Source of the DNA: Blastocladiella britannica
Taxonomy: Eukaryota; Blastocladiomycota; Blastocladiomycetes; Blastocladiales; Blastocladiaceae
Assembly: GCA_025349905.2 (NCBI GenBank)
Contig: MU624601.1
Coordinates: 1 to 43,125, forward strand
Direction: 5' to 3'
DNA: 43,125 nt
The position numbers and the translations under genes are program-made. Shown one piece after another: positions 1 through 11,031 of the stretch (positions are counted from its first letter, which is position 1; each line of letters begins with the position of its first letter). The notes beneath the pieces were generated by a model. The model did not search any database. It was not told the DNA's origin and worked only from the letters and a program-made list of their open reading frames with translations.

Positions 1-46
1 AAAAAAAAACGACTCAAAATACAAATAATCTGGTAATAATAAAGGA

Positions 47-2905
47 ATGGCTCCACGGACTGCAGGTGCAACGTCCACAACGCCTGGTGCATCCACGTCG
101 TCGTCGTCAGGAGCCGACCGGCGCGGCCCCGCCGATTCCACGCTCGGATCAGGGTCTGCGGGAGGAGGGGGCAGTAAGAAACCCGACAGCCGCGAACAGC
201 GCATTCTGACTCGGCGCGCGCGCATCGAAAACTCGCGGTCCTCGCACGCTTTGACCGTAGCGCCTGCCGCTCGTACTGGCTCGGCTGGAAACCATGGTTC
301 CAATGGCGCAGCTTCTTCCTCCGCCGCAGCGCCATCGGGAGGTGCATTGATCGGTGGTGGTACACGGCATGGAAAGGCCGCGATCGGCGTCGAGACGCCG
401 TCCAAGTCGGCGGGGCAAATCAAGGATTCTCGCGACCGCATCACCACCGTCAAGCGGAAAGGGATGGACGATGTGAGCGCGTCGCGGATTGCCGCCATGC
501 AGCGCGAGCAGAAGCGCCGGGCCGAAGAGCTGGCTCGCGCCGATATCTTGGCGCTCAAGACCCGCAAGACGGGCGAGGGCGCCGACGCATTGGATCAGCA
601 GATCGTGGATGCCTGGAACAAGTGTATTGGAACCAGCACCGCGCTGGGCACGCCGCACGAACTTCACAAGGTTCCCTCTTTTAATCTTCATTGAAGCTGT
701 GTGTAGTGTTGACTGACACATTTTAAATTTAACAGATGTTGCTTGACCAGAAAAAGTTGTGCGAGCAGCTCATCAATGCGAAAGAAAACCTGATGGTCGA
801 ATACAATGCCGAGCTCAAGCGCAAGGACGACGATTACGTCAAGGAACTCAAGCGCCAGGCAGACGAAATTGGTACTTTTTTTCTTCAGAAAACTGGTTGC
901 AGGCACTTGATCTCACAATAAAGGAACAGATCAGCTCCTCGTCCGCATGGACCAGCAATTCGTCACGTTCAAGAAATCCCTCCGCGATGAACTGGTCCAG
1001 ATTGAACGAGCGTTCATGGAGGAGCGCGGAGAGACGCTCGAAAAGAACATCAAGGAGGTCGAGGCGATTTTTTCATCGCGAAAGGATTCGGAGCTGCGGT
1101 ACCTGGAGGAGCGGTCCAAGCGTGTGCAAGACAATGCGGACGCGCTCGAGGATTTGCGTGTCCAGGACGCCGAGGAGTACAATCTGGTCAAGATCAAGCT
1201 CGAGACGGACGTGCAGGTGCTCGAGCAGCAGCTGCAACAAATGAAGGCCACGTACCAGCTCAACACCGAGAAGCTCGAGTACAATTACCAGGTGCTCAAG
1301 AAGCGCGACGACGAAAACACCGTCACCATCAACCAGCAAAAGCGTCGTATCACGCGCATGACCGTATGCAGAATCCTACACCCGTTCCTTGTCAATGACT
1401 CACTCCTATATTTTAAATTGTCACAGGATATCGTGAATAACCTCAAGGCCAAGCTCGCCAAGCAAGACAAGCACTTTGCGAGCGAGCACGCGTCGCTGCT
1501 CGAGGACTACAACCGCATCTCCTCGCAATACATGGAGCTGACCAAAAAGTTCAAGCATTTTCAAGTGAACGACGAGGCCAAGTTCCACGAGCTGTGGGAA
1601 ATGAACCAGGAAAACATCAAGAATCTGGCTGCCAAGGTGCTCATGGCCGACTCGGTCATCCACCAGCAGCAACTGGGCTTGCCATGGGAGCCGCCGGCCA
1701 TGCTGGAGACCTTGAACAAGGCTGCTGCGGCCATGGACGGGACGTCGTCCAATACGACCACGGATGCCTTGTCATCATCGCCCTCAGCAAATGCCGATCA
1801 CAGCGCCGACCAACCAGCGGGGGCGGCGGCGGCGGCGGCGGCGGCGGCTGGGGACCAGGCCCATACGTCACGAGCCGATCCAGCCGCACTAGCATCAAAC
1901 GACCCCAACCAGCTTTCGATTGTGTTATTGACCTCACAGCATCCGCTCGTGCAGTCGATTCTGGCGATGCTCTCGACCGAGGCCACGTTTCTCCTCGACG
2001 ACAAGCTCTCGCGGCTGCTTGCGCCGTTGCCTGCGTCCGAGCGGGCGTTGCTCAAACTTGACACGATTCTCAAGGCACTGGACGTGAGCTCGGCCACCGA
2101 TCTTGGGCCGTTTTTGGAAATGTTCATGAAGAAGAAGTTTCATGGGTCGATCCCCGACCTCGCGGCTGCCATTATGGCGGGAGACCATCATTTCGAAATC
2201 ATCGACGACAACGCAGGCGAGAACGGTGCATCGCCAGTACCTGGAAGTCTTCAGCAGCAGCAGCAGCGCCGCCGAGGAACGCCACCGGAGGAAGTGCTGA
2301 TTCATCCGAACGCGGTCACCAAGGTGCTGATGCGGTACTTGATGGAGAGGCGAAATGGTGCAAGTGGTACGCAGCAGCAGCAATCGAACTCGCCAAAGGC
2401 AGCTGCAGGTTCGTCAAGGCGACCAAAGAGTGCATCCGCAGCAGGCGAAGATTCCCGAGGCGCTGAGACAGGTGGTGGTGGCGAAGACGCCAAGAGCCAG
2501 CTCAAGCACCACTGGTCACAAATCCTCGGCATGCTGGAAGGCCCGCGGTTCAAAAACTGGAACACCATTCTCCAGTGCATGGAGGCGTATCATTTGCTGT
2601 TGTCGGCGCGGCACGAGCTCACCCTGGAGGTGACGGACCTCGAAACCCAGAACGCCGAGCTCAAGGCGCTCTTGCGCGAGTACATGAGCGCGGACGTGAA
2701 CCGCAGTCTCCAAGTGCCGCCAAGCCAAGTGATTCTGAGCCAGATTCAAATGCAGCAGCAGCAGCAGTTGGCGCGTCAACAAAAGGCGGCCGCTCTTGCG
2801 GCTGCAGCCGATGGTGGCGGGTTCCTTTCGCCGGCCGTTGGCGGTAATGGTGGCGGCGGCGGGATGGTGAGCGGGGCGGATCGTTCGCATCAACAGCACC
2901 CTTGA
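47..2905 (+). CDS. DRC1: Dynein regulatory complex subunit 1 (DRC1/CCDC164-like), 4 exons
   Basis: The predicted protein is 890 aa, from exons 47-670, 736-871, 930-1363 and 1427-2905. Introns are 65, 58 and 63 bp; the last is a multiple of three and has no stop, so a plain ORF reads through it. The first ~180 residues are low-complexity Ser/Ala/Gly. A coiled-coil core follows, with KRQADEIDQLLVRMDQQF re-created exactly across the second splice, which matches the conserved N-terminal region of DRC1 as I know it. The C-terminal half has another helical block plus poly-Ala, Gln and Gly runs. DRC1 is a nexin-dynein regulatory complex scaffold that ties outer doublets and controls inner-arm dynein. 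The family is usually around 700-750 aa; the excess lies in low-complexity inserts. It converges on the C2CD3-like gene, another ciliary gene. Family assignment is by motif memory, not by search. Confidence 0.85.
1820..1848 (+). repeat. GCG/GGC trinucleotide run encoding poly-Ala in DRC1
   Basis: A perfect GGC/GCG triplet run, read in frame as about nine alanines inside exon 4 of the DRC1-like gene. It is a likely length-variable microsatellite. Confidence 0.85.
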
Positions 2906-2931
2906 AGCTTAGAAAAATAAATAAATTTTGT

Positions 2932-5900
2932 TTACACGTCGTGCAAGCGGAAAGCGGCAATGACTCGGTCAATGTCACGGTCGACAGCCGACACCTGCTC
3001 TCGAAACACGCGCGCCGATGCAAAGAGGCGCGGCGGAGGGAGCACGACCGAAACTGCCGACCTGGCAGGCGAGGACGAGCTCGACCCAACGCTGATCGCC
3101 AATGGCTGTGAAATTGCAACGGAGCTCATATGCCCAGCAACGTACTGGCCCAGTTCGACATCCCCAACATCATCGCCGTCATCATCGCTGGCCGGAGAGT
3201 GGCCAAGTGGTACTCGCTGCACGGCGTCAGCAGCAGCTGAGGGCAAGGAATCACCCACCATCGACATCACGCGTGGGAATTCGCGCGGCAGCCGACGCAT
3301 CTCGGCGAGAGTCTCGGGCGAGAACAACTCCTCGTCGTCCAACTCCCCTTGGTCGTCCGAGGAGTCACCGCTGTGCGCGGTGCGTCGATTGAACTGAGGC
3401 GGCGAGGGCAGCGACGACAAGGACGTGTTTGCGCCACCGTGGAACACCGCGTCTCTTGCAATGGACGTGCGACAATGCAGCGTGCCCTCGTCGTCCGAGT
3501 CGGCACTTGAATCCAGAGCCGCGTTCGATTCCGACTCCGAGCCCGAGTCGGACGACAAATCAAGGCCGCCCTCGGAAAGTGTGTCGTCTATCTCAGGTCT
3601 AGACATGCCGTCGTTTGCGACCGCTCGGTCGATACTCTTGCTATTGGGGTTGTCGCTGGTATGGGTCGTATCGGCGCTCTCCTCGTCCAGGCCACTAGCA
3701 ATCCGATGATGGCTCGGCAGCCCCTCGGTGGACAAAATATCAAGCGACAGCGACGTGGACGACGACAAGTTTGGATCCATCAACGGATAGTAAGCCGAAG
3801 ATGGACCGGCGGCATCAGCAGCTGAACGTGCTCGGTGCTGGCGATCAAACATGGGTGCCTCGAAAACGGGTCCCAACGGCTGGGACGGCCGAATGGACAC
3901 GCGGAGCTGGCCGGATGCTACGCCGTGGAAATCCACAATGTCGTACCACCCGTCGATTTCGTCCAGACCATGGGCAAGCGGCGCGATATCCACTCGAGAA
4001 TAGCCGACGAGTCGTTCTGATTCTTCAGGGAGGCCACCAGTTGCTCCGTCGGTTTGCCAAAGCTTGAAGACAATGACCTTTTTTCGCTGGAGCCGCTCCA
4101 GTGCACTCGGATTGAGCGACTGGGGGACTTGCACTGGCGCATCCCACGTGACGTGCATGTTGGCGCCGACGCCACTGGATGCTGACTCTTCTGTGACAAG
4201 GGGTGCGTGCGGCATGGTGTACGTCGTTCGCTCGGCGGCAGCAGGGGTCGAAGCATGATGGTGGTGGTGGTGATGGTGGTTTTCAGAGACCGAGAGGACC
4301 GAGGATCCGAAAGAGTTGGCGTCAAGATCTGCGTCCGCTGACCACGCAAACGAAATCGTCATGGCAGTGGACACTGTCGGGCGCGACACGGAGAATCCTG
4401 TCCCTTCTCTGACACGCACTTCCAAATGGCACATCGGTCCAAGGGGTTGTTGGGGTGGTGGATCGACAGCATGCCGAACATGTGTTCGTGCTTGTGGTAA
4501 AGGCGATGGTGCGGTTGTTGTGTTTGCTGGAGGGACTTTTTGCGTTGGAGACGAGCTGGGAAACCGTTCCGCTGCGGCTCGGGCCAGCTTTCGCACTTGC
4601 ATCCAACCAGAAATCCAAACATCGGAGCCAGTGGCCGAGTCCGGGACCATGACAGGAACGCGAAACGAGATTCGATCCGATCCCGACGACGACCCCCCGT
4701 GAGCAAACCGGAGCACAGCATGCGCCAGCGTGAATGTGTCAATGTGGGCAAAACCAGACGCGGTACCAACACTGCCGCCGACATACGAAGCGGCATGACC
4801 GACGTCTTCCATGGACGACTCAAAGGACCCATCGTCGCGACGATCCATTACAAGCTGCTGCACTTGAATCGTAAACGACCCATTGAGCAGCTTTTGAACG
4901 GCAAGGGCGTCAAACACGGCAGCCCCTTCCCAATGAAGAGTGTCGCCATCACCAGGTGCGGCCTGCGGACGAGGGTTGGGCAGAGGCAGCGTATTCAGGG
5001 AGTGCGGCAGCTGCTGCGCTGCATCCCAGGACAAGACGTACCGGCCACGCATCTGGCCCGGCTTCGTCGTCGTCGTCCGGGCTTGAGCAAAGAGGGTCAG
5101 CTCTGTATCCACGGGGAGGAATTCAGCAAGCGGTTGCTCAATCGTGTCCGTAAAACCCATGTCAAAGTGAACAGCGGCCATGGCACTCAAGGGTGGAATC
5201 GATTGCCCAGTACCAAGGCCAACGATACCAGACTCGGGGCCAACACGTTCGGGGGCATATACTGGGGCCCACGTGTCACGAAGCCCGGACGACCGCTTGA
5301 CAAGTCGCGAGAGGGGCACGTGGAATTCGCCAATGAGCAAGTCCGCCAGCGGCTGCGCCGTTCCTTGTGCGGCAGTGTCAGCGACTGCATTGCCATCACC
5401 CAACTGAGCGTCGTCTGAGGGGGCAGCAAACCGGTGCCAGATCCGCCCGTGCGCAACAGCATTTGGGGACTCCATCCACTGCAAAAACGGCTCGTCCATC
5501 CCCGAAAGAACGCACTCGTGCCCAGCGTCTTCCATGTCCCAACGAGGAGCACAGCTGCGCCAAGCAACCGCCGTCCGAATGGGGTCCGGGTTGGCTCCGA
5601 CGCGCTTGGCCAGGGACCGCGGCAGAGCTGCCAGCTCGCAAATGGGATTGAGCGAGCGCGAGTGGAGCAAATGAAACAGCGCCGCCCGGTGGTGAGGCGA
5701 GATGGCTTGTGGGACCGGTAACGGCGGCTTAAACATGGCATGGTGCAAGCTGCTGCTGCTGTTGATGTGGCCACCAGCAGATGCGCCAAATGGCATTGGG
5801 GTTGGGGAGGGAAACATGTCTGGCGCGTTGAGTAGGTGGGTCGCGACGTGCTCTGCCAATGACCACAGCCCCGACGCTTCATGGACACGGACGAGCAAGC

Positions 5901-8884
5901 ATGCAGATGGAAGCGGGGGAGTCGGGTTCGCATCCGCAGCGCCGCCCGACGTGCTCTCAATAACACCCTCGTGCTGCCGCTGCTGCAAAACATGCGGTGA
6001 GCGGGGCTGAATCCCGATCCCAGCAGAGAGCCACCCTTGCGTTTCGCCCGAAAGTAAATCCACGACCGCGTATTCGACATCCAGTAGTGACAGGGGAAGG
6101 ACTTGGTGCCATGGGACATGTAGGGTCGACTGTTGAATGGTCTCCAGCAGGCGGCCCAGCGGCAACTTGGCGAGCCCCACCAGGTCGCGGCGCACACTGG
6201 AATTGGCCGTGTTGCCGTCCACTGCAGCGGTGCGCGCGTCTTCAGAGCTGGTTTCAGTAAGCCCCCACACCTCCACGGCCAGCACCGCACTCGGGTCCGC
6301 CCAGGCCTCGAGCTGCTGCATGCACACGGGGATGGACATGGAGGTGTCGAAATCCACCTTGGCGACGGTAGCGCGGACCGAGACTTGATCCATGACGACG
6401 CCTGGCGTTTGGTCGAGCACACGATGCGTCCAAGCCACTGGTGCCGTGTCGAGGGCTACGTGGAGCCGTACCGTGCAGCAAAGCGACTGGTAAATGTGCA
6501 TGCGCATCGAATGGGAGGTGCCCGTGGCCGAAAACGTGCGCAAGGTGCCGCGAGGGGTGACCGCAGGCGTAAACTGGTTAATGGTGAGTGTGAGCTGGAC
6601 TGGGAATGGAGGCTCGGCCAGCAACGGGCCCCGAGCAGTTGGTGGCGGCGGTGACGGCACGGGGCTGGGCGGGAGCTGCATGGCTGCGAGTGCTGCCTCA
6701 GGCAAGGTCGGTAAGAAACCGAGGGACAGCTGAAGGGTGCCGAGAAAGGGTCGATCCGCCCCGCTGGAAAAGACCGGCACTTGCATATCGTTGAGATCGA
6801 ATCGGTGGGCCTGCAAGAGTCGGACCAGCTTAATGCGCTCTGTCCCACTGAGCATCGCGGGTGGCCGCTTTGCATCTTGCTGCAACGCGAGTTGATTCCA
6901 GCGTTGCGACCCGGCAGCCCCAGCGCCAATGCGTCGCGCGGCTGCGGCACTCGCGCCCATCCCCGACCGCGGAAAGAGCGGTGCCTTGGCCGACACTTGG
7001 ACCGTAACTTGCATCGTCTCCCGGATAAATGCGTCCATGGTGGCAGCGTTGAATGAGAGGGCAATCGCATCGGTACCGTTGATGGGCACATCAATCGCGG
7101 GGATCGCGCCGGTATTGCCCGCCTCTGGTTTCTTGAGGGTGCTGGCCGTGGCCCGCATGATGGCTGTTTGGCGCACGTCCACGGTGAATTCCCGCGATCC
7201 TAGTCCCTCGGGAAGCTCAAATGTGGCACGCACCACGACCGCCTCTGCGAGCGTCGCTGCGGACAATGGACCCGTAGAAATACCCGCCGAGAGCACCGCA
7301 TTGCGCCGAATCGCCGTCAACGCGGAGAGAGACAGGGAAAAAGTGTGCGCTCTGAGTGACAGCCCGTACACTTTGCCCAAGTGAAGCAAGTGGGTCGTGT
7401 CCATGATCGAGAGGGGCGACACCAAGGGTAGCTGGGGAGCTGGCGGCGTCGCGGCGGCGGTCGCCGGTGTTGTAACTGCCGCTGCTCCCTCAGTGGGACC
7501 AGCGTTTGTGGTGACCGTCGAGGTAGCTGTTGTAAGAAGAGCAACACCGACTGCGGCTGGGGCAGCAGGTACTGTGATCGTCGCCGCCTTCGTCGCCACG
7601 GTTGCATCGTTGGCTGCAAATCGGGTCCGCAGGTGGGTGAGCATGCCCATGGTCTCCATTCGTTTCACGCCGGCGGCGCTATTGAGGGCTTCAATCAAGG
7701 CGTATTCGGCCACGTCGTCGTCGCCCGGAATGCCCGTCCGTGCATCCGCATCGTCCATGAGGACACTCGTCATGCTCTCGATTGACATGAGCGAGGAGTT
7801 GGTTGTTTGGTCGCTGAGCGACCTGTCGTCATCATCGTCGTCGCTGTCGCCATTGTTGGCAAGAGCCGCCTGCAAAGCGTCTCCTCCGCGGTAGTACGAC
7901 GCGTATTTGGCCATGGTAGCGGCAGATCCAGTCAAGGACGACGCGCGGGCCAACAAGAGGCGATCCAGATGGTGGTTCGGGGGGGCGCGCGCCGTCGTGG
8001 GGGCGGACCAGTCGCTGACAGCGGTGGCGGCAGAAGGAGGTTGCATTGACACATTCCCGTCTTTTCCAGTGCGTGAGGATTGTACTGGTTTTCAGAGGCG
8101 TGTGAGTCCTTCCCAATAACCAAAAAAAAAGCGCATATATGGTCATACCCGGATCGGCGACGTCGGTACGCACTACATCTACAGACGCAAGCACAGGTGA
8201 AGTACCAACGGGCGAGCTCATGCGCGAGATTCGCATGCGTTGCTCTTCTTTACGGCGCTCCATTTCTGCTGCCGGCACCTCCTTGAGCCGCGACTTGGAG
8301 ACGCGGACCGTGAGCGGCAGGTCAGAATTGTCGGTATCGTCGGCGGCAAACGAAACCGCTGCGGTGACAGGGTCCAGCGTCACATTGATTAAGTCGATCC
8401 CGGGGACCGTGGTGTCGTCGAGCGCATCCGTGGAGGTATACCCAATGGGTGATATCGCTGCGGCAGGGCCTGAATGCGGGCGCGGCGGTGGTCCGTGCGC
8501 GGCAATCGATGTGGGCAGCGGTAGCAACAGGGACGACGAGGACGACAGAGTGTCGAGCGGGCCAATGGCAGCAAAGCTCGTTGTGTGCGGGTCGGATAGG
8601 CCCCTTTGTACACGGGCAGGCGTCGCAAACACATCACCAACGTCGTGAACGGTGCCAGGGCGTCGAGATGCGGCTGACGCGGCGATTATAGGAGTGGCAG
8701 CTGTTGGGCGCGAGGATCGGGGCGGAGAGGCCGGGGCGACGAGAAGTGTCGTTGAAATTGGCCGTTGCTTTCGTTTGGCGGGGGTTGGTATTGGTGCATT
8801 GGCAACAGCTCCACTGGTGCGAGGCGCGGTCGGGAGCGGAATGCGCGATGGCAGCCGGCCTGCCAGTGCTGGATTCTTTTTCAT
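2932..8884 (-). CDS. Large C2-domain protein, C2CD3-like centriole distal-end factor, 2 exons
   Basis: Exons 8884-8149 and 8084-2932 are joined by a 64-bp intron (phase 1), giving 1962 aa. Residues ~1-240 are Pro/Ser/Ala-rich. Several divergent C2-like beta-sandwich stretches follow: around 770-900 (a VEVWG...LVGLAKLPL strand pattern followed by a DLLSG...GWLSAGIG stretch), from ~975, and at ~1476-1650 (LEVRVREGTGF ... WYDIVDFHG). This C2 series and the 'leading-to-lipid-independent' layout recall animal C2CD3, which builds centriole distal appendages and is needed for ciliogenesis. An in-frame histidine run lies near residue 1515, and an acidic Ser/Asp tail covers about 1750-1960. The second exon is a 5.15-kb ORF without an intron, unusual in this intron-rich window. 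The start is uncertain: a TAA lies directly before the ATG at 8884. A reading from ATG 9062 could splice in through a 46-bp intron (donor near 8925) instead. It could also be another multi-C2 ciliary protein. Confidence 0.6.
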
Positions 8885-9241
8885 TTACGATTGAGTGCTC
8901 GGCGCGTGTAATACTCGGCATGAATGCGCATGGACGACGAACCGGTCGCAATACGGCGCCAGAAGACGATGACGGTGGTAGCGGTAGTCGTGATGGCGGC
9001 GCATGTCGCATCGCATGCGGTGGTGCCTTCGTGAGTGCTCCATTTTCTTTTTTGTCAGCCATGTTTTGCCTTGCGTGCTTTCAAAGAGCGTTCGCTTGTC
9101 CACTCACGCTTGTCCACCTCAGTCACGCCGGCGACGCACCCAGCCCAGGTCGTCAGCACGTGAGTGCGCGCGGCACGATCACAGCCGAGCCCGATCGCCC
9201 TCTCGCTCGCACTCACTTTCACAAGAAATTGGATGAGAAAA
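8885..9241. promoter_or_regulatory. Divergent intergenic region between C2CD3-like gene and photolyase
   Basis: This 357-bp gap separates two divergent starts. It may contain an extra 5' coding exon of the C2CD3-like gene on the minus strand (ATG at 9062, Pro/Ser-rich). The rest, including a CGTGAGTG-like stretch at about 9158, should hold both promoters. No clear TATA box was seen. Confidence 0.5.
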
Positions 9242-10993
9242 ATGGCAAGCACCACCACCAAGATCGTCTGGTTCCGCCGCGACCTCCGACTGCATGACCA
9301 CCCGGCGCTCCTGCACGCGAGTGGCATTGGCGTACCCGGGCCATCCCCTGCCTCCCTCGTGCCAGTCTACTGCCTGTACGCGCCGACCCGCACCCGATGC
9401 GGCGCGGTGCGCTGGCGGTTCCTCCTCGAGTCGCTGCAAGCGCTTGACGGGTCGCTGCGTACACTCGGATCGCGGCTGCTCGTGGTGCGCGGCCGCCCCG
9501 AAACGGCACTCCCGCTACTGGCCCGCGCATTTGGCGCGTCGCAGGTCGTTGCGCAGGCGTCACCGGAACCACACGCGCTCGAGCGGGATCGGCGCGTTGC
9601 TGATGCACTCGCCACAGCCGCTGGGTGCGATTTCCTCGCACTGGAAGGGCGTACCCTGTTTACCGTTTCCGATTTGGTGGCTGCTGCTGCCGCACAAGGC
9701 GGGGCTCGCGACCGCAAGCACGCGCTCCCAGTCACCATGACGACTTTTGCTCGTATGATTGCAAGGCTCACGGTCCCTGAGCCACTCGCCGCTCCTGAGT
9801 CGGTGCCGCCGCTCGTGGCTGGCGGTTCTGACCAGAACACGGAGGGTGCTGTTGCCGAACTCGTCCGCCGGCTGGAAGCAAGCACCGATCCGGCAACGGT
9901 GCGCGGGCTCGGCAGCGCCACCGGGTTCTTGGTTCCGCATTGGGAGACTGGCCCAGAAGGAACATGGTCGATCCCTGATCTGGGCGTGGTTGTCCGCGAC
10001 GCGCACTTACCAGGCGGTCATGAACCACTTCATCCTGGTGGAGAAGCAGTGGCCCTGCAGCGCATGAATGCGTATCTCGCCGACGCGAAGCGTGTGGCCG
10101 AGTTTGAAAAGCCCAAGACGAGTCCGACGATGTTGCCGCCCAACGCGTCCACGACGATCCTGTCGCCGTACATTGCCCTCGGGTGCCTGTCGCCGCGCCT
10201 CTTTTACGCGCGCATCGTTGCCATCTACCGGACAGCCAAGAAACACACGCAGCCGCCAACATCGTTGCTGGCGCAGCTCTACTGGCGCGAATTTTTCATG
10301 GCGCACGGTGCCACGTCGCCCAATTTCGGAGTCGCGGACGGTAACCCGTTGTGTGTTCCCAATGTCGGGTGGAAGTGCGGACCAGGGACGCTGCCCGCCA
10401 CGTCGCCCGATGACTATGCGGCGCTTTCGGCCTGGCGAGCCGGAACGACCGGTTTCCCATGGATCGATGCACTGATGGTGCAGCTCCGGCGCGATGGGTG
10501 GGTGCACCATCTGAGCCGACACTCGCTGGCGTGCTTTCTGACCCGCGGCGACCTGTATGTGAGCTGGGAGCGCGGGGCCGAGGTGTTTGAAGAGTTTCTG
10601 GTTGACCACGACTGGGCACTGAACCGCGGCAACTGGATGTGGTTGTCGGGGACCTCGGCATTATTTACGAGCTACTGGCGGATCTACTCGCCCGTCAAGT
10701 GGGGGCAGAGTTGGGATCCAAAGGGGCTGCTTATCAAGGCAATGTTGCCCGACCTTGCGGATCTGCCGGCGGCGTACATTTATGAGCCATGGCGAGCGCC
10801 TAAGCGACTGATCCCCGGCAGCTACGCGTTTTCGCCGATCGTGGACCATGCGGTGGTCAGCAAGGCTAATTTGGCGGCCCTGAAATCCGTATTTGCTGAT
10901 GCACGGGAGCGAGAATTGGATCCAGACAACGGTGTTGGCGACAACGACAAGGAAGTTGGGCACGGCCATCGCGACCGTTCCGTTGCAAAGTAA
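9242..10993 (+). CDS. (6-4) photolyase / animal-type cryptochrome
   Basis: Single-exon flavoprotein of 583 aa from ATG 9242 (A at -3, G at +4). An in-frame ATG at 9233 adds three residues, and the open frame upstream begins only at a GTG. The N-terminal alpha/beta photolyase domain opens with IVWFRRDLRLHDHPALL. The C-terminal FAD-binding domain carries LSPYIALGCLSPRLFY, LYWREFF, TGFPWIDALM, HHLSRHS (~residues 421-427), ACFLTRGDLYVSWE, NRGNWMWLSG and YIYEPWRAP. The HHLxRH block and the WMWLSG block are typical of the (6-4) photolyase/animal cryptochrome class rather than the CPD or DASH classes. Both histidines used in (6-4) repair are kept, so light-driven repair of (6-4) photoproducts is the likely role; a photosensory role is possible. 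The C-terminal tail is short and polar. It ends 38 bp from the convergent CLC gene. Confidence 0.92.
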   Translation: MASTTTKIVWFRRDLRLHDHPALLHASGIGVPGPSPASLVPVYCLYAPTRTRCGAVRWRFLLESLQALDGSLRTLGSRLLVVRGRPETALPLLARAFGASQVVAQASPEPHALERDRRVADALATAAGCDFLALEGRTLFTVSDLVAAAAAQGGARDRKHALPVTMTTFARMIARLTVPEPLAAPESVPPLVAGGSDQNTEGAVAELVRRLEASTDPATVRGLGSATGFLVPHWETGPEGTWSIPDLGVVVRDAHLPGGHEPLHPGGEAVALQRMNAYLADAKRVAEFEKPKTSPTMLPPNASTTILSPYIALGCLSPRLFYARIVAIYRTAKKHTQPPTSLLAQLYWREFFMAHGATSPNFGVADGNPLCVPNVGWKCGPGTLPATSPDDYAALSAWRAGTTGFPWIDALMVQLRRDGWVHHLSRHSLACFLTRGDLYVSWERGAEVFEEFLVDHDWALNRGNWMWLSGTSALFTSYWRIYSPVKWGQSWDPKGLLIKAMLPDLADLPAAYIYEPWRAPKRLIPGSYAFSPIVDHAVVSKANLAALKSVFADARERELDPDNGVGDNDKEVGHGHRDRSVAK

Positions 10994-11031
10994 AAGTAAT
11001 AAAAAATATATCTTTGAAAGTGTGTATGCGA

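Noticed and set aside
149..721. Long ORF opposite DRC1 exon 1
   Set aside because: Shadow of the GC-rich DRC1 coding strand; Arg-rich and with no family signature.
4258..4275. Histidine run as an artificial tag or vector sequence
   Set aside because: The run lies inside a long intact gene; other low-complexity runs (His, Asn, Ala) occur in several neighbours, so it is native.
9164..9241. Extended photolyase start upstream of ATG 9242
   Set aside because: The open frame begins at a GTG and the added residues match no photolyase.
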